NCBI GenBank assembly: GCA_018712835.1
Contig: DVGF01000053.1
Span: 1-32,457 of the forward strand
Source of the DNA: Candidatus Ventrenecus stercoripullorum
GTDB taxonomy: Bacteria; Bacillota_I; Bacilli_A; RF39; UBA660
DNA length: 32,457 nucleotides
Reading direction: 5' to 3'
The notes under the pieces were generated by a model, which was not told the DNA's origin, ran no database searches, and was given only the letters and a program-made list of their open reading frames with translations. Shown piece by piece: positions 1 to 8,543 of this stretch. The translations under genes and the position numbers were made by a program. Within the stretch, counting starts at the first letter, position 1. The number at the start of each line of letters is the position of its first letter.

Positions 1-380
1 CAATAAGTCAAATACTTTTCGACAACTGGATTCCATTCTTTAGGATATTCACAATATAAAGCATTTGGTAAACATCTTCTTTGAATGCAGTCCTTATAAG
101 TATCAAAGTCATCTAATATTCTTTTTGATCTCATTAACTGTTGATGTCTAGACTTCGATTTGGAAGTATAGGTAGAAACATCAAAGTGATAGTATTCCAA
201 CAAAAACCGATTATAATCTTCTTCTTGATATACAAAATGTTCTTCTTGTTTCCATTCTATAAATTTGTTCCATATTCTTTCATAGCTATCCATAGTAGAA
301 ATGGCATAGCCTAGTTTAATAGCCTCCCTTCTGATTTCTTTGATTTGAGTTTTAAAATCTGGGTAACTCAAACATACCAC
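1..380 (-). CDS. Tyrosine recombinase/phage-type integrase, N-terminal part (truncated by window edge)
   Basis: Manual minus-strand reading gives an open frame off the left edge: (GTG)VCLSYPDFKTQIKEIRREAIKLGYAISTMDSYERIWNKFIEWKQEEHFVYQEEDYNRFLLEYYHFDVSTYTSKSKSRHQQLMRSKRILDDFDTYKDCIQRR..., which resembles a SAM-like core-binding domain. No ATG start; GTG at 380 or TTG at 371 possible. Catalytic domain not in window. Confidence 0.5.
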   Translation of the reverse strand, partial: MVCLSYPDFKTQIKEIRREAIKLGYAISTMDSYERIWNKFIEWKQEEHFVYQEEDYNRFLLEYYHFDVSTYTSKSKSRHQQLMRSKRILDDFDTYKDCIQRRCLPNALYCEYPKEWNPVVEKYLTY

Positions 381-448
381 ATCCTTTCCTACTGACAACT
401 TTGCCAGTGGAACTTATTATAGACGTTATCGGGGAAAATAGCAAAAAA

Positions 449-468
449 AAGCCCTTAAACAAAGGCTT
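449..468 (-). terminator. Intrinsic terminator downstream of the 492-1706 gene
   Basis: Minus strand AAGCCTTTGTTTAAGGGCTT followed by a T-run. Confidence 0.6.
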
Positions 469-491
469 GATTCAAAATTTCCCTGATAATT

Positions 492-1706
492 CTAATTCCC
501 TGATAACTGATATGGATCGCTGGAAGTTCCTGTTCCTCCTGTGATTTTTACGTTAGAGGATAGGTATAAGACGGGAGAGACTATGTTTGTGTAGTTCAAA
601 CTGATAGTGTTCATTTCCCCGTAACGGTTCACAATCCACACGTTGTTTGAGCTACTGGAAGATGGTGTTAATGTCCATTGATAATCAGAACTATTGTACA
701 GCCAATCATTGTTTTTACAATCGCTATAGCTAGAATTGTTCCAGACAAATAATGCAGTTGCTAAACATGTAGTTCTATCCGTTGTACTTCCTCCACTTGT
801 GGCATACCCATAATCACTTGGATACATTAAGCCAATACTTCCTGTCCATTCTATTGGTCTTCCTGTATAAACTGCAGTTCCTCTTTCATATTCATACCAG
901 TGACTTGCAAAACCAGTAGCAGTACTGCCAGTACTTACTGTTCCTCCTAAATTCCAAACTGCATTACTTATCATTTCTTTATACGGGCTTTGAATGCTAT
1001 TTAAATATGTTGTATTTAATTCTTCTTGTAAACTTGATGTAGTCCAATCATTTACATTACCTGTATCCCATGCCATTTCTTTATTATGTGGTTCATTTTT
1101 AATTATTTTTAATCTTGTTTCTTTTATACTGCTTCCATTATCAATGTTATTCATCACCCCAATAATACGCCATAACTCGCCATTAAATGATACATAGTTA
1201 TTTGGATTTTGTCCTATATATCTTAAATTATTATCTATGGTTCCATCATAAACTAGTTCACTAGAACTATCAGCCAAAGATAATATTGTGCAAGTAGCGG
1301 CATCAGGATTTAAATCACAATAACTACTTTTTTTAAAATGCACTGTACACTTTGTTCTACTCATATTCTCCGCTTGATAATTAGAAAAGTTTATTAAAGC
1401 ACTCCATGACTCATTATCCCATGATACAGTTGCGCCATTCGTACAACTGCTTTGTGATGCATCAAAGCTATATCCATCGTCTTTTTTGGGAAACGTATTG
1501 GTAATTTGTCCATCAATATACACCGCAAAATATAAGTCTCCGGGATCTTGGACTTGGCCATTAATGACATTAAATTGTTTTTCTTCTGTAAACATTGCAA
1601 AGCTCGTATACAAAAATACTCCTGCTAATAAAAACACACAACAAACTGTAAAAATGATTATAAATCTTTTTTTCTTATCAATATTTTTAAATTTTTCTAG
1701 CTTCAT
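492..1706 (-). CDS. Secreted/membrane-anchored surface protein with N-terminal TM/signal segment and a C-terminal '..WTLTPSSS..V.PVLYL....GGTGTSSDPYQL' domain
   Basis: ORF of 404 aa; hydrophobic N-terminus IIIFTVCCVFLLAGVFLYTSFAMF; shares the 'G..WRI' and C-terminal 'PV.YL/INL...GTGT..PY' motifs with the 10412-11985 gene. Confidence 0.6.
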   Translation of the reverse strand: MKLEKFKNIDKKKRFIIIFTVCCVFLLAGVFLYTSFAMFTEEKQFNVINGQVQDPGDLYFAVYIDGQITNTFPKKDDGYSFDASQSSCTNGATVSWDNESWSALINFSNYQAENMSRTKCTVHFKKSSYCDLNPDAATCTILSLADSSSELVYDGTIDNNLRYIGQNPNNYVSFNGELWRIIGVMNNIDNGSSIKETRLKIIKNEPHNKEMAWDTGNVNDWTTSSLQEELNTTYLNSIQSPYKEMISNAVWNLGGTVSTGSTATGFASHWYEYERGTAVYTGRPIEWTGSIGLMYPSDYGYATSGGSTTDRTTCLATALFVWNNSSYSDCKNNDWLYNSSDYQWTLTPSSSSSNNVWIVNRYGEMNTISLNYTNIVSPVLYLSSNVKITGGTGTSSDPYQLSGN

Positions 1707-1730
1707 TATTCTCTACCCTCTTTTGTTAAA

Positions 1731-2537
1731 CTATACCATAGTTTGAAAATAATTTTCAAGGGTCATTAGAATACCCTTATAGTATTTACTATTTTTTAAC
1801 AATTCTAATCTAGAATTTAATATTTGTTCTTTTTTGATTATTTTTAAAGACTTTTTCTTTTTTAAATCAAAAACAAAGGCAATTTCAGCAAGAATGCCAT
1901 CTATTCCTGTTTTTACAAGGGTATATGGTATTAGTTTTTCTTTTTGGAAGGCTTTAAAGACATCATCACTTACTTTTCCAATATCTGATGTATTATCATA
2001 CATTCTATCTAATACACCTATTTTATCCGCGTCTCTCAATGTTTCTGTTAGTTCTTTTTTTAGACCTTTACATGGTTCCACTGCAATTTTATTATGATTT
2101 AATATTGCAAATTCTATGATTTCTTGAGTTTCTTTTGGGATGTTATTTTTGTTAAACCATTCATACTCTTCTAAAATAAGCACACTTTCTTTGGCATGGT
2201 CAAATTTTGTTTTGACATCATTGTAGTATTTATATTTTTCTAGTTGAACAAATCTACCTAAATCATGAAATAATGCGACGGTTAAATATAATTCCTTGTC
2301 CTTTTTGTCTCTTGTTAATTCTTCCATTCTTTTTACAACATCAAAGGTATGGCGATACTTAAAATAGTAGGATTCTAAGCTAGTGTCTTTCTCGTCGATT
2401 GGATATTGATGCACAAAGGACTCAAAAAAATCTAATGCTTGTTGATACATACTATCACTCTCTATTCCTTTTCTATTATAAATCTTATTTTTCCTATTTA
2501 CTATTCTTTTTCGACAAAAGATGTCAAAATCTCTCAT
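1731..2537 (-). CDS. HD-domain metal-dependent phosphohydrolase
   Basis: FHDLGRFVQLEKY...NHNKIAVEP...LRDADKIGVLDRM pattern typical of HD domains. Confidence 0.7.
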   Translation of the reverse strand: MRDFDIFCRKRIVNRKNKIYNRKGIESDSMYQQALDFFESFVHQYPIDEKDTSLESYYFKYRHTFDVVKRMEELTRDKKDKELYLTVALFHDLGRFVQLEKYKYYNDVKTKFDHAKESVLILEEYEWFNKNNIPKETQEIIEFAILNHNKIAVEPCKGLKKELTETLRDADKIGVLDRMYDNTSDIGKVSDDVFKAFQKEKLIPYTLVKTGIDGILAEIAFVFDLKKKKSLKIIKKEQILNSRLELLKNSKYYKGILMTLENYFQTMV

Positions 2538-2594
2538 TGCATTATGACTGTTCTGTCTTTAGAATAGAAAGTCATAAAAAGGAGGTGAACTTTC

Positions 2595-3181
2595 ATGAGT
2601 TCTACTTTATTAAAGACAAAAGAGATTAATCTTATGAATGATGCTCTTGCAAAAAGCATTATTAGAAGTAAAGAAGCAAGAGAAGAAGTGATTGTTTTTT
2701 TAAGTGGCATTACTCATATTCCCAAAAGGAAGTTTAAAAATGCTTTGTTTGTTGGTGGAGAAATACCAAAGAACAATAAACAAGAAAAAGGAAAAATCAG
2801 TGATGTGATGTGTATTTTAAAAGACGTTATTATCATTATAGAAATTATAGATAAAGAAGTTAGAAAGTTTGGAGAATTTTTAAGTTTAAAATATCGATTG
2901 AAGAATTAAAAGAAAAATATAGAGGAGATGATAAGTATATGAATATCGCAAGAAAAGTAGAAAAGTTTATGAGAGATAACAATTTAGTACAATATTATGA
3001 TTTAGAAGCAAGTCATCAATATGAAATAAAAGACTCTTATGATACTGGGAAAAATGAAGGAACTCAATTGGAAAGATGTAATATAGCTAGGAATTTATTA
3101 AATCTTAACATTGATATTCCTACTATTATGAAATCAACTGGACTTACGAAACAAGAAATCATGAAATTACAAGAAAATTGA
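2595..3181 (+). pseudogene. Rpn/PD-(D/E)XK family recombination-promoting nuclease/transposase remnant
   Basis: First ORF (2595-2909) MNDALAKSIIRSKEAREEVIVFLSGITHIPKRKFKNALFVGGEIPKNN..KISDVMCILKDVIIIIEI is the Rpn-type N-terminus; second frame (2939-3181, open upstream as KISIEELKEKYRGDDKYMNIARKV..) has the typical C-terminus GKNEG...ARNLLNLNIDIPTIMKSTGLTKQEIMKL. The middle is missing and the frame shifts. Confidence 0.65.
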
Positions 3182-3189
3182 TTTCTTTT

Positions 3190-3804
3190 TTATTTTACAA
3201 TTTCATCTGTAATGAGATAGCAATCTTGGTAGTTTTCTTGGGTTTCTTTAAAATGGTGGATGCCATAGATAAATACTTCCATATTTTTTTCTTGAAAAAA
3301 ATTTACAAGTTTTTTACTCACTATGCTCTCTAGTAAGCAAATAAATTGATATTCTTGATAGTTTTCTTCGCTATTTAAGACATAATTTAGTACTCCTAAT
3401 TTACAAGGACATTTCTTTTCGTGTAGTTTTTGGATTACTGTATTAAAAAAACTCATGACATAGATATTTTTCTTTGCGTATTTTTTAAGAAGCTTGTTAA
3501 ATCTCTCAATATCTAAATTTGTTTCTTTTATTTCTAATAACATAATTTTATCTGTTTGTAATTTTAAAACACTTTCAAGAGTAGGAATATTATATTTTCT
3601 TTTTAGTTCTTCATAGTTTGTAGAACTTACTCTACTAATGCCGATTAATGCATCATGACATACAACAAAGACATTATCTTTTGAGGTTCTCACATCACAT
3701 TCAAATCCTTGGTAGTTAGGATTTTCTAGTGATTTTGTAAACGCTTGTAATGTATTTTCTTTGGATTCATCTTTGAGTCCACGATGGGCAATTAAGTTTT
3801 TCAT
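3190..3804 (-). CDS. Glycerophosphodiester phosphodiesterase family protein
   Basis: GDPD signature: AHRGLKDESKENTLQAF...GFECDVRTSKDNVFVVCHD. Confidence 0.8.
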   Translation of the reverse strand: MKNLIAHRGLKDESKENTLQAFTKSLENPNYQGFECDVRTSKDNVFVVCHDALIGISRVSSTNYEELKRKYNIPTLESVLKLQTDKIMLLEIKETNLDIERFNKLLKKYAKKNIYVMSFFNTVIQKLHEKKCPCKLGVLNYVLNSEENYQEYQFICLLESIVSKKLVNFFQEKNMEVFIYGIHHFKETQENYQDCYLITDEIVK

Positions 3805-3836
3805 ACTATATTGTATGATAAAAATTTAAATATATT

Positions 3837-4925
3837 TTACCATTCAAAATATTTCCATAAATTTTCTTTTATTTCTTTTAAATCAGGGTTTCGAAGATCT
3901 CTTTCGTCATAAATCACATAATCTTTTTCTATCATATCTTTCATACTTTTTCGATTGTATAACTCATGGATATAAAAGCCAGCAACCCGAAAAGAGTAAT
4001 CTTCTTTTAAAAGATTTTTTAATTTTTCTAATTTTTCTCTATCTTCTTCTATTATTTTTTTATAACGAAAACCATGTTGTAAAAATAATTCGTTTTTATG
4101 AACGATTAATTGAATTGGGTAATCTATTTCTTTTTCTTCTAAAGGAATGTTCCCTATTATTTGATAATTTTCATAATATAAATTAGCATCTAAGATATAC
4201 TCAGAAGGAAAACTTGCTAGTTGTCTTAGTTCTTCTTTTGTTAAATCCGGATTTTTTGTTATTATTTTGTATGTTTTAATTAGTAAAGGTGTTCCTAGTA
4301 AATGAAAGCCTTGCAATTTTTCATATAATTCTTTATTTTTTCGCAAAGTTACAATATTTAAAAGAACACGCCCGTATCCATATTCTCTGCGACCAATTTG
4401 AAAACGAAAAAAATCCCCTTCTTTGATTTTTTGATGTTTTCTAGGTTCTTTTTTAAAGATTTCTAACTTTGCTAAATCATTTTTTGTTGTCTCTTTGACC
4501 CAGTTAGTTACCCAGTCATTGATATCTTCAAGACTTTCTATCTTTTCATCTAAACTTGTATAAAAACTTTTTTGGGAAGTAAAATTTCCAATACAAATAA
4601 ATCTGTTACTACAGAAAAAGTATACACCACTTCCATCTAAAGAGCAAATATAAGAAGGTGTAATTTTATAGACTTTTTGGTTTTTTCTGCCAATTGCTAA
4701 GGTGTGATTTTCGATTGTTTTTACACATAAGTCTCTTTCATAATAACTTGTGTTGTTTTCGCCTTCTTGAATTACTTCAATAATTTTTCTTAAGTTGTCT
4801 TCTTCATAATATACCCAACATCTTTCCGTTATTTTTTCTAATTTCCAATGTCTTTCTGTTTCAATTAATCCAAGATATTGTCTTTCTATGTTAGTGAGTA
4901 AATAAATATCTCCTACTTTTTCCAT
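3837..4925 (-). CDS. Uncharacterised protein with an internal Imm26-like segment
   Basis: 362-aa ORF; segment KIKEGDFFRFQIGRREYGYGRVL resembles the start of Imm26 immunity domains (GDxFxxPL..GxYGYGRVL). Remainder unrecognised. Confidence 0.4.
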   Translation of the reverse strand: MEKVGDIYLLTNIERQYLGLIETERHWKLEKITERCWVYYEEDNLRKIIEVIQEGENNTSYYERDLCVKTIENHTLAIGRKNQKVYKITPSYICSLDGSGVYFFCSNRFICIGNFTSQKSFYTSLDEKIESLEDINDWVTNWVKETTKNDLAKLEIFKKEPRKHQKIKEGDFFRFQIGRREYGYGRVLLNIVTLRKNKELYEKLQGFHLLGTPLLIKTYKIITKNPDLTKEELRQLASFPSEYILDANLYYENYQIIGNIPLEEKEIDYPIQLIVHKNELFLQHGFRYKKIIEEDREKLEKLKNLLKEDYSFRVAGFYIHELYNRKSMKDMIEKDYVIYDERDLRNPDLKEIKENLWKYFEW

Positions 4926-4977
4926 AACTATGCTCTTTCTATTTTTTATTTAATATAGCATATTTTTTTATGGAAAG

Positions 4978-5436
4978 CTATCTCTTTTTAAAGCCAAGTA
5001 CAATCACTTTAAACATGATAAGTATGATAAAAAAACAACCGCCTCCTACATACCATGAAAGATGAGGAATTTCTTTTTGTTCCGATTCTAGAGGGATCAT
5101 GCTTTCGTGAAACACAGGTGTCGCTTCTTCTTTTTCTAAGTAAAATACATATTCTTCTGTTGTGCCATCGCTGTTGGTAATTTTGTAGACAGCTTTATTC
5201 TCCCCATCACTTTGATAAGTATTACCACTTACTTCTACAATCGCTTCCTCATCTACTAACTCGTAATCAATTTCTAAGGAAGTTGCATCCTCGTTTAAGG
5301 TAACGGAATAAATATTATTGGTGGCTTCAAATTCTCGTGAGAGAACTCCATTTTTTACTTCTAGTTCTTTAATAGAGCTAGCATAGACTCCTAAAGGAAG
5401 AAAAAATAACATTAAAAAAAAGAATATTTTTTTCAA
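4978..5436 (-). CDS. Secreted/membrane protein with cadherin-like beta-sandwich domain and C-terminal TM
   Basis: Signal peptide MKKIFFFLMLFFLPLGVYAS; IKELEVKNGVLSREFEATNNIYSVTLNEDATSLEIDYELVDEEA.VEVSGN pattern; C-terminal TM GGGCFFIILIMFKVIVLGFKKR. Confidence 0.6.
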   Translation of the reverse strand: MKKIFFFLMLFFLPLGVYASSIKELEVKNGVLSREFEATNNIYSVTLNEDATSLEIDYELVDEEAIVEVSGNTYQSDGENKAVYKITNSDGTTEEYVFYLEKEEATPVFHESMIPLESEQKEIPHLSWYVGGGCFFIILIMFKVIVLGFKKR

Positions 5437-5446
5437 TTTGCATCAC

Positions 5447-6529
5447 CTATATCATTTTGAGTAAAATCTCATTCATTACATATAGTTTGTCCGGTGCAAT
5501 GAAAATATATTCTCCTTTTTGTTTTAAATCTCCGTTTTTTAGAAGAGGCTTGATTGGATAAGCATCTTCTAATTTTATATTATATTTAGTTTCAAATTCT
5601 TTTTTATTTATTCCTTCTATTTTTCTTAATCCTAACATTACTTCATTATCCATGATATCTTGCTTTGATAATATTTCTTCTGTACCACGAATTTCACCGT
5701 TTAGATATTTGGTTAGATTTTTTGTGTTTGTATATCTTATTTGGTCTATATAACCAGAAGCGGAAAGGCCAAAGCCATAGTATTCTTCATTGTTCCAATA
5801 AGTTAGATTATGTCTTGCTTCTTTTTTCTTTTTGGCAAAATTGCTAATCTCGTAATGATTAAAGCTTGCTTTTTTTAATGTCTTGCAAATTATTTCATAC
5901 ATTTCTAAATCTTGTTCTTCTTGAATTTCAGAAAAATGCTCATAGGATAAAATGGTATGTGGTTCAATCATTAAGCTATAGGTACTAATATGGTCTGGTT
6001 TTAGTTTTAAGAATAGTTTTAAATCTTCTTTTAAGTCTTTTATCGTTTCTCCTGGAATGGCATAGATTAAGTCTATGTTAATATTTGAAAAGCCAAAATT
6101 GCGTATTAATTTCATTTTCTCTTCGGCGTCATGAAAGGCATGGTTACGACCTAAAAACTTTAGATTTTGTTCATTAAAACTTTGAATACCAATACTTAAG
6201 CGGTTTACTCCACCATTTTTTAGGATTTCTAATAGTTCTGGTTTGATATCTTCTAAATTGCATTCAAACGTGAATTCAAAATCGTCCTGGAAGTGAAATA
6301 TTTGGATGATACTCATCAAGAATTTTAGTTCGTTTGTAGACAATACAGAGGGAGTTCCTCCACCAATATAAAGGCTTTTTATTGTTTCACCGTTATATTT
6401 ATCCTCGATTTCTTCTTTCAGTCTAATTAAATATTCATGAGACCATTTTTGGTAATAAAAGACCTTACAAAAGTCACAGTAAGAACAAATACTTTTACAA
6501 AATGGAATATGAATATAAACTGATTTCAT
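5447..6529 (-). CDS. hemW: Radical SAM heme chaperone HemW (HemN-like)
   Basis: MKSVYIHIPFCKSICSYCDFCK radical SAM CxxxCxxC motif, SLYIGGGTPSVL, SIGIQSFNEQNLKFLGRNH, NINIDLIYAIPGET. Confidence 0.9.
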   Translation of the reverse strand: MKSVYIHIPFCKSICSYCDFCKVFYYQKWSHEYLIRLKEEIEDKYNGETIKSLYIGGGTPSVLSTNELKFLMSIIQIFHFQDDFEFTFECNLEDIKPELLEILKNGGVNRLSIGIQSFNEQNLKFLGRNHAFHDAEEKMKLIRNFGFSNINIDLIYAIPGETIKDLKEDLKLFLKLKPDHISTYSLMIEPHTILSYEHFSEIQEEQDLEMYEIICKTLKKASFNHYEISNFAKKKKEARHNLTYWNNEEYYGFGLSASGYIDQIRYTNTKNLTKYLNGEIRGTEEILSKQDIMDNEVMLGLRKIEGINKKEFETKYNIKLEDAYPIKPLLKNGDLKQKGEYIFIAPDKLYVMNEILLKMI

Positions 6530-6547
6530 TTTTAAAACCTCTTTTCT

Positions 6548-7891
6548 TTATTTTGGTGGTAATTTACGACTTCTTTGCATAGCTTTTGATGTGATAGACA
6601 GACTATTTTTTTGTAAAAATTGATCTAAAACTTTATTTTCTTGTTCACATTCTTTTGGTAAATACTCTATAAATTCATGTTGCTCTATTCCAATTGCGTG
6701 ATATGGAAGAGCGTATTTTATACGGTATTTAAAAATTTCTGTCCAATCTTCAGGAGATAATGGTTGCAAAGCAACTCGTTTTTGGTAAACTTCTCGATAT
6801 TTTTTATCGTTTAAAATATTTAATAATTCTATTTCAGTGTTTTTATCTTTGGTGAATTGAGCAAGTTTTAATTTTTTATCGAAAGCTCTTGCCTCTTCTA
6901 ATCTCTTTTGGTTTTCATCTGGATAAGTGTAACTATAACAATCAAAGACATAGCGAAGAGCATTTTTTTTGGTTTTACTCGTAATCATCGCCATGAAATT
7001 TTTATACAATAACTTAGGATAAAATTCTAAACCAGTTAATTTACTAAATTCTGGTAAACTTAAACGAAAGGTTACAATGATTTTAAAATAGTAATCTTTA
7101 TTTAACTCAATTTGCTTTAGTTTTATATGTAACATTCTAGTCGAAGTGTCATATAAATGGGCATTAATCCTCAATTGTTCATTTTGTATTTTTTCGCTTA
7201 GTTTCTGAAAACTGTTTGAAAGAGCTTGTTTGATATTTGCACGTTCTTCCACCGGAAATAAGTTTAAGTATTTTTCATTTCTTAAAATTTCTTTTACTGT
7301 AGTTACTGAATAATTTGTTCGGTTTGCGATTGCATCAATTTCTGTTTTGTTTATAGCAAATTCCCAAATAATAGTACGATAAGTTTTATATCTTATATAA
7401 CGATTATATGTATCGGTATGATAGTACTCTTTAAAATCGTAACCATCCTTTTCTAACAATTCTAGTCTAGTAAAAATATCCAACCATGAATTCTTTTGAA
7501 TTTTTTGGTCTTTTTCTTTTATAAAATTATATGTGTCTTCTGTTATATAACCGTGTATTTTTAAAGCATAAAGTCTTTTTCTAAGGGTCTCTTCTTTTGC
7601 TTGGTAATATAAGGCTATTTCAAAAAGGCAGTAACCTTGAGTTAATAATAATTGTATTTCTTCTATTTTATCAAAGTCAATAGTACCATATTTTCTTAAG
7701 TGCTGTTCTATTTTTATTTTTTTATATAGGTCCGGATTATAATAATGACTAGCAGGATTATGTAATTGAGTTATAAAATATTCTACTATTTCCCCGTGAA
7801 TATTTAGTTGTTGTGTTATTTCTGGGTAATTATATCCTTGTAATGCTAACTTAAGAATTTGCTTTTGTTGTTCTGTTAATTCTTGTTTCAT
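6548..7891 (-). CDS. Multi-HTH DNA-binding-like protein with 'NPxSxYY' module
   Basis: 447 aa; ILKLALQGYNYPEITQQLNIHGEIVEYFITQLHNPASHYYNPDLY plus further HTH-like segments (IQLLLTQGYCLFEIALYYQAKEETLRKRLYALKIHGYI; TEIDAIANRTNYSVTTVKEILRNEKY). Confidence 0.5.
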   Translation of the reverse strand: MKQELTEQQKQILKLALQGYNYPEITQQLNIHGEIVEYFITQLHNPASHYYNPDLYKKIKIEQHLRKYGTIDFDKIEEIQLLLTQGYCLFEIALYYQAKEETLRKRLYALKIHGYITEDTYNFIKEKDQKIQKNSWLDIFTRLELLEKDGYDFKEYYHTDTYNRYIRYKTYRTIIWEFAINKTEIDAIANRTNYSVTTVKEILRNEKYLNLFPVEERANIKQALSNSFQKLSEKIQNEQLRINAHLYDTSTRMLHIKLKQIELNKDYYFKIIVTFRLSLPEFSKLTGLEFYPKLLYKNFMAMITSKTKKNALRYVFDCYSYTYPDENQKRLEEARAFDKKLKLAQFTKDKNTEIELLNILNDKKYREVYQKRVALQPLSPEDWTEIFKYRIKYALPYHAIGIEQHEFIEYLPKECEQENKVLDQFLQKNSLSITSKAMQRSRKLPPK

Positions 7892-7910
7892 GTATCCCCC
7901 TTTCTTTGTA

Positions 7911-8543
7911 TTAACGATGATGAATATGATTGTTGAATGTTCTTTCTAATTCTATTTGTAGTTCTTCTTCTGTTATTTTTTTTAAATTATCATATAGAGT
8001 ACTTTTTGGTATTTGATAACGAAAACTAGCTTCTTCTAATGTTTCTCCTAGGTTAATAATATATTGACAACATTGTCGAATAAAATTTTCATCATAACTA
8101 GAACCTCTTTTGCCAAGAGTAGCGCCTACCTTCCTAGCTAAGTTAGAATATTTTTCACGAAGTTGTTTTAAGTAGTTATAAAGTTTTATATCATAAAAAG
8201 GACTTTTGGGGTCTTTTAAGTTTCCAAGGTAAAGTTGCACTGTTCGTTTACTTATACAACATGCTTCTGCAATTTGATCATTAGTGAGTCCTTGTTTTAC
8301 GTATTCGATAATTTCATTTAACAAATCCTTGTCAATAAAAGTCCCACTTTTTACCTCTCTTATAAAAAGAATCGATTCATATTGTTCTAAATTATAATAT
8401 TTGCTTTCTGGATTTTGAAGTTTTTTTAAGTATCCAGTGATTGTTTTTCTTTCGATATGTCTATATGCCGCTATTTCGATTGCAGATTTACCACTTAATA
8501 AATCCTGAATAACCATATAAAACTTTTTTTCGTCTAATGCCAT
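7911..8543 (-). CDS. Tandem HTH protein with a SpoIIID-like C-terminal HTH
   Basis: 210 aa; two ~75-aa modules (IQDLLSGKSAIEIAAYRHIERKTITGYLKKLQNPESKYYNLEQY; IIEYVKQGLTNDQIAEACCISKRTVQLYLGNLKDPKSPFYDIKLY) then a SpoIIID-like HTH (YIINLGETLEEASFRYQIPKSTLYDNLKKI). Start codon overlaps the lepA stop (TAATG). Confidence 0.6.
   Translation of the reverse strand: MALDEKKFYMVIQDLLSGKSAIEIAAYRHIERKTITGYLKKLQNPESKYYNLEQYESILFIREVKSGTFIDKDLLNEIIEYVKQGLTNDQIAEACCISKRTVQLYLGNLKDPKSPFYDIKLYNYLKQLREKYSNLARKVGATLGKRGSSYDENFIRQCCQYIINLGETLEEASFRYQIPKSTLYDNLKKITEEELQIELERTFNNHIHHR

Noticed and set aside
994-1197. Plus-strand ORFs antisense to clear genes (994-1197, 1834-2097, 5665-5847, 8854-9087, 9777-9992, 11022-11237, 11499-11765, 13274-13609, 16511-16705, 17097-17306, 17557-17784, 28957-29469, 30197-30482)
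   Set aside because: They lie opposite well-supported minus-strand genes and show no recognisable domains.
1731-5436. HD hydrolase, GDPD, Imm26-like and cadherin-like genes as a possible defence island
   Set aside because: No nuclease, NTPase, cyclase or effector partner; the only nuclease-like ORF is a decayed Rpn remnant, so a defence system is not supported.
4978-5436. Cadherin-like membrane protein as an adhesin system
   Set aside because: Single short domain with TM and no partners; common architecture, not worth a separate claim.
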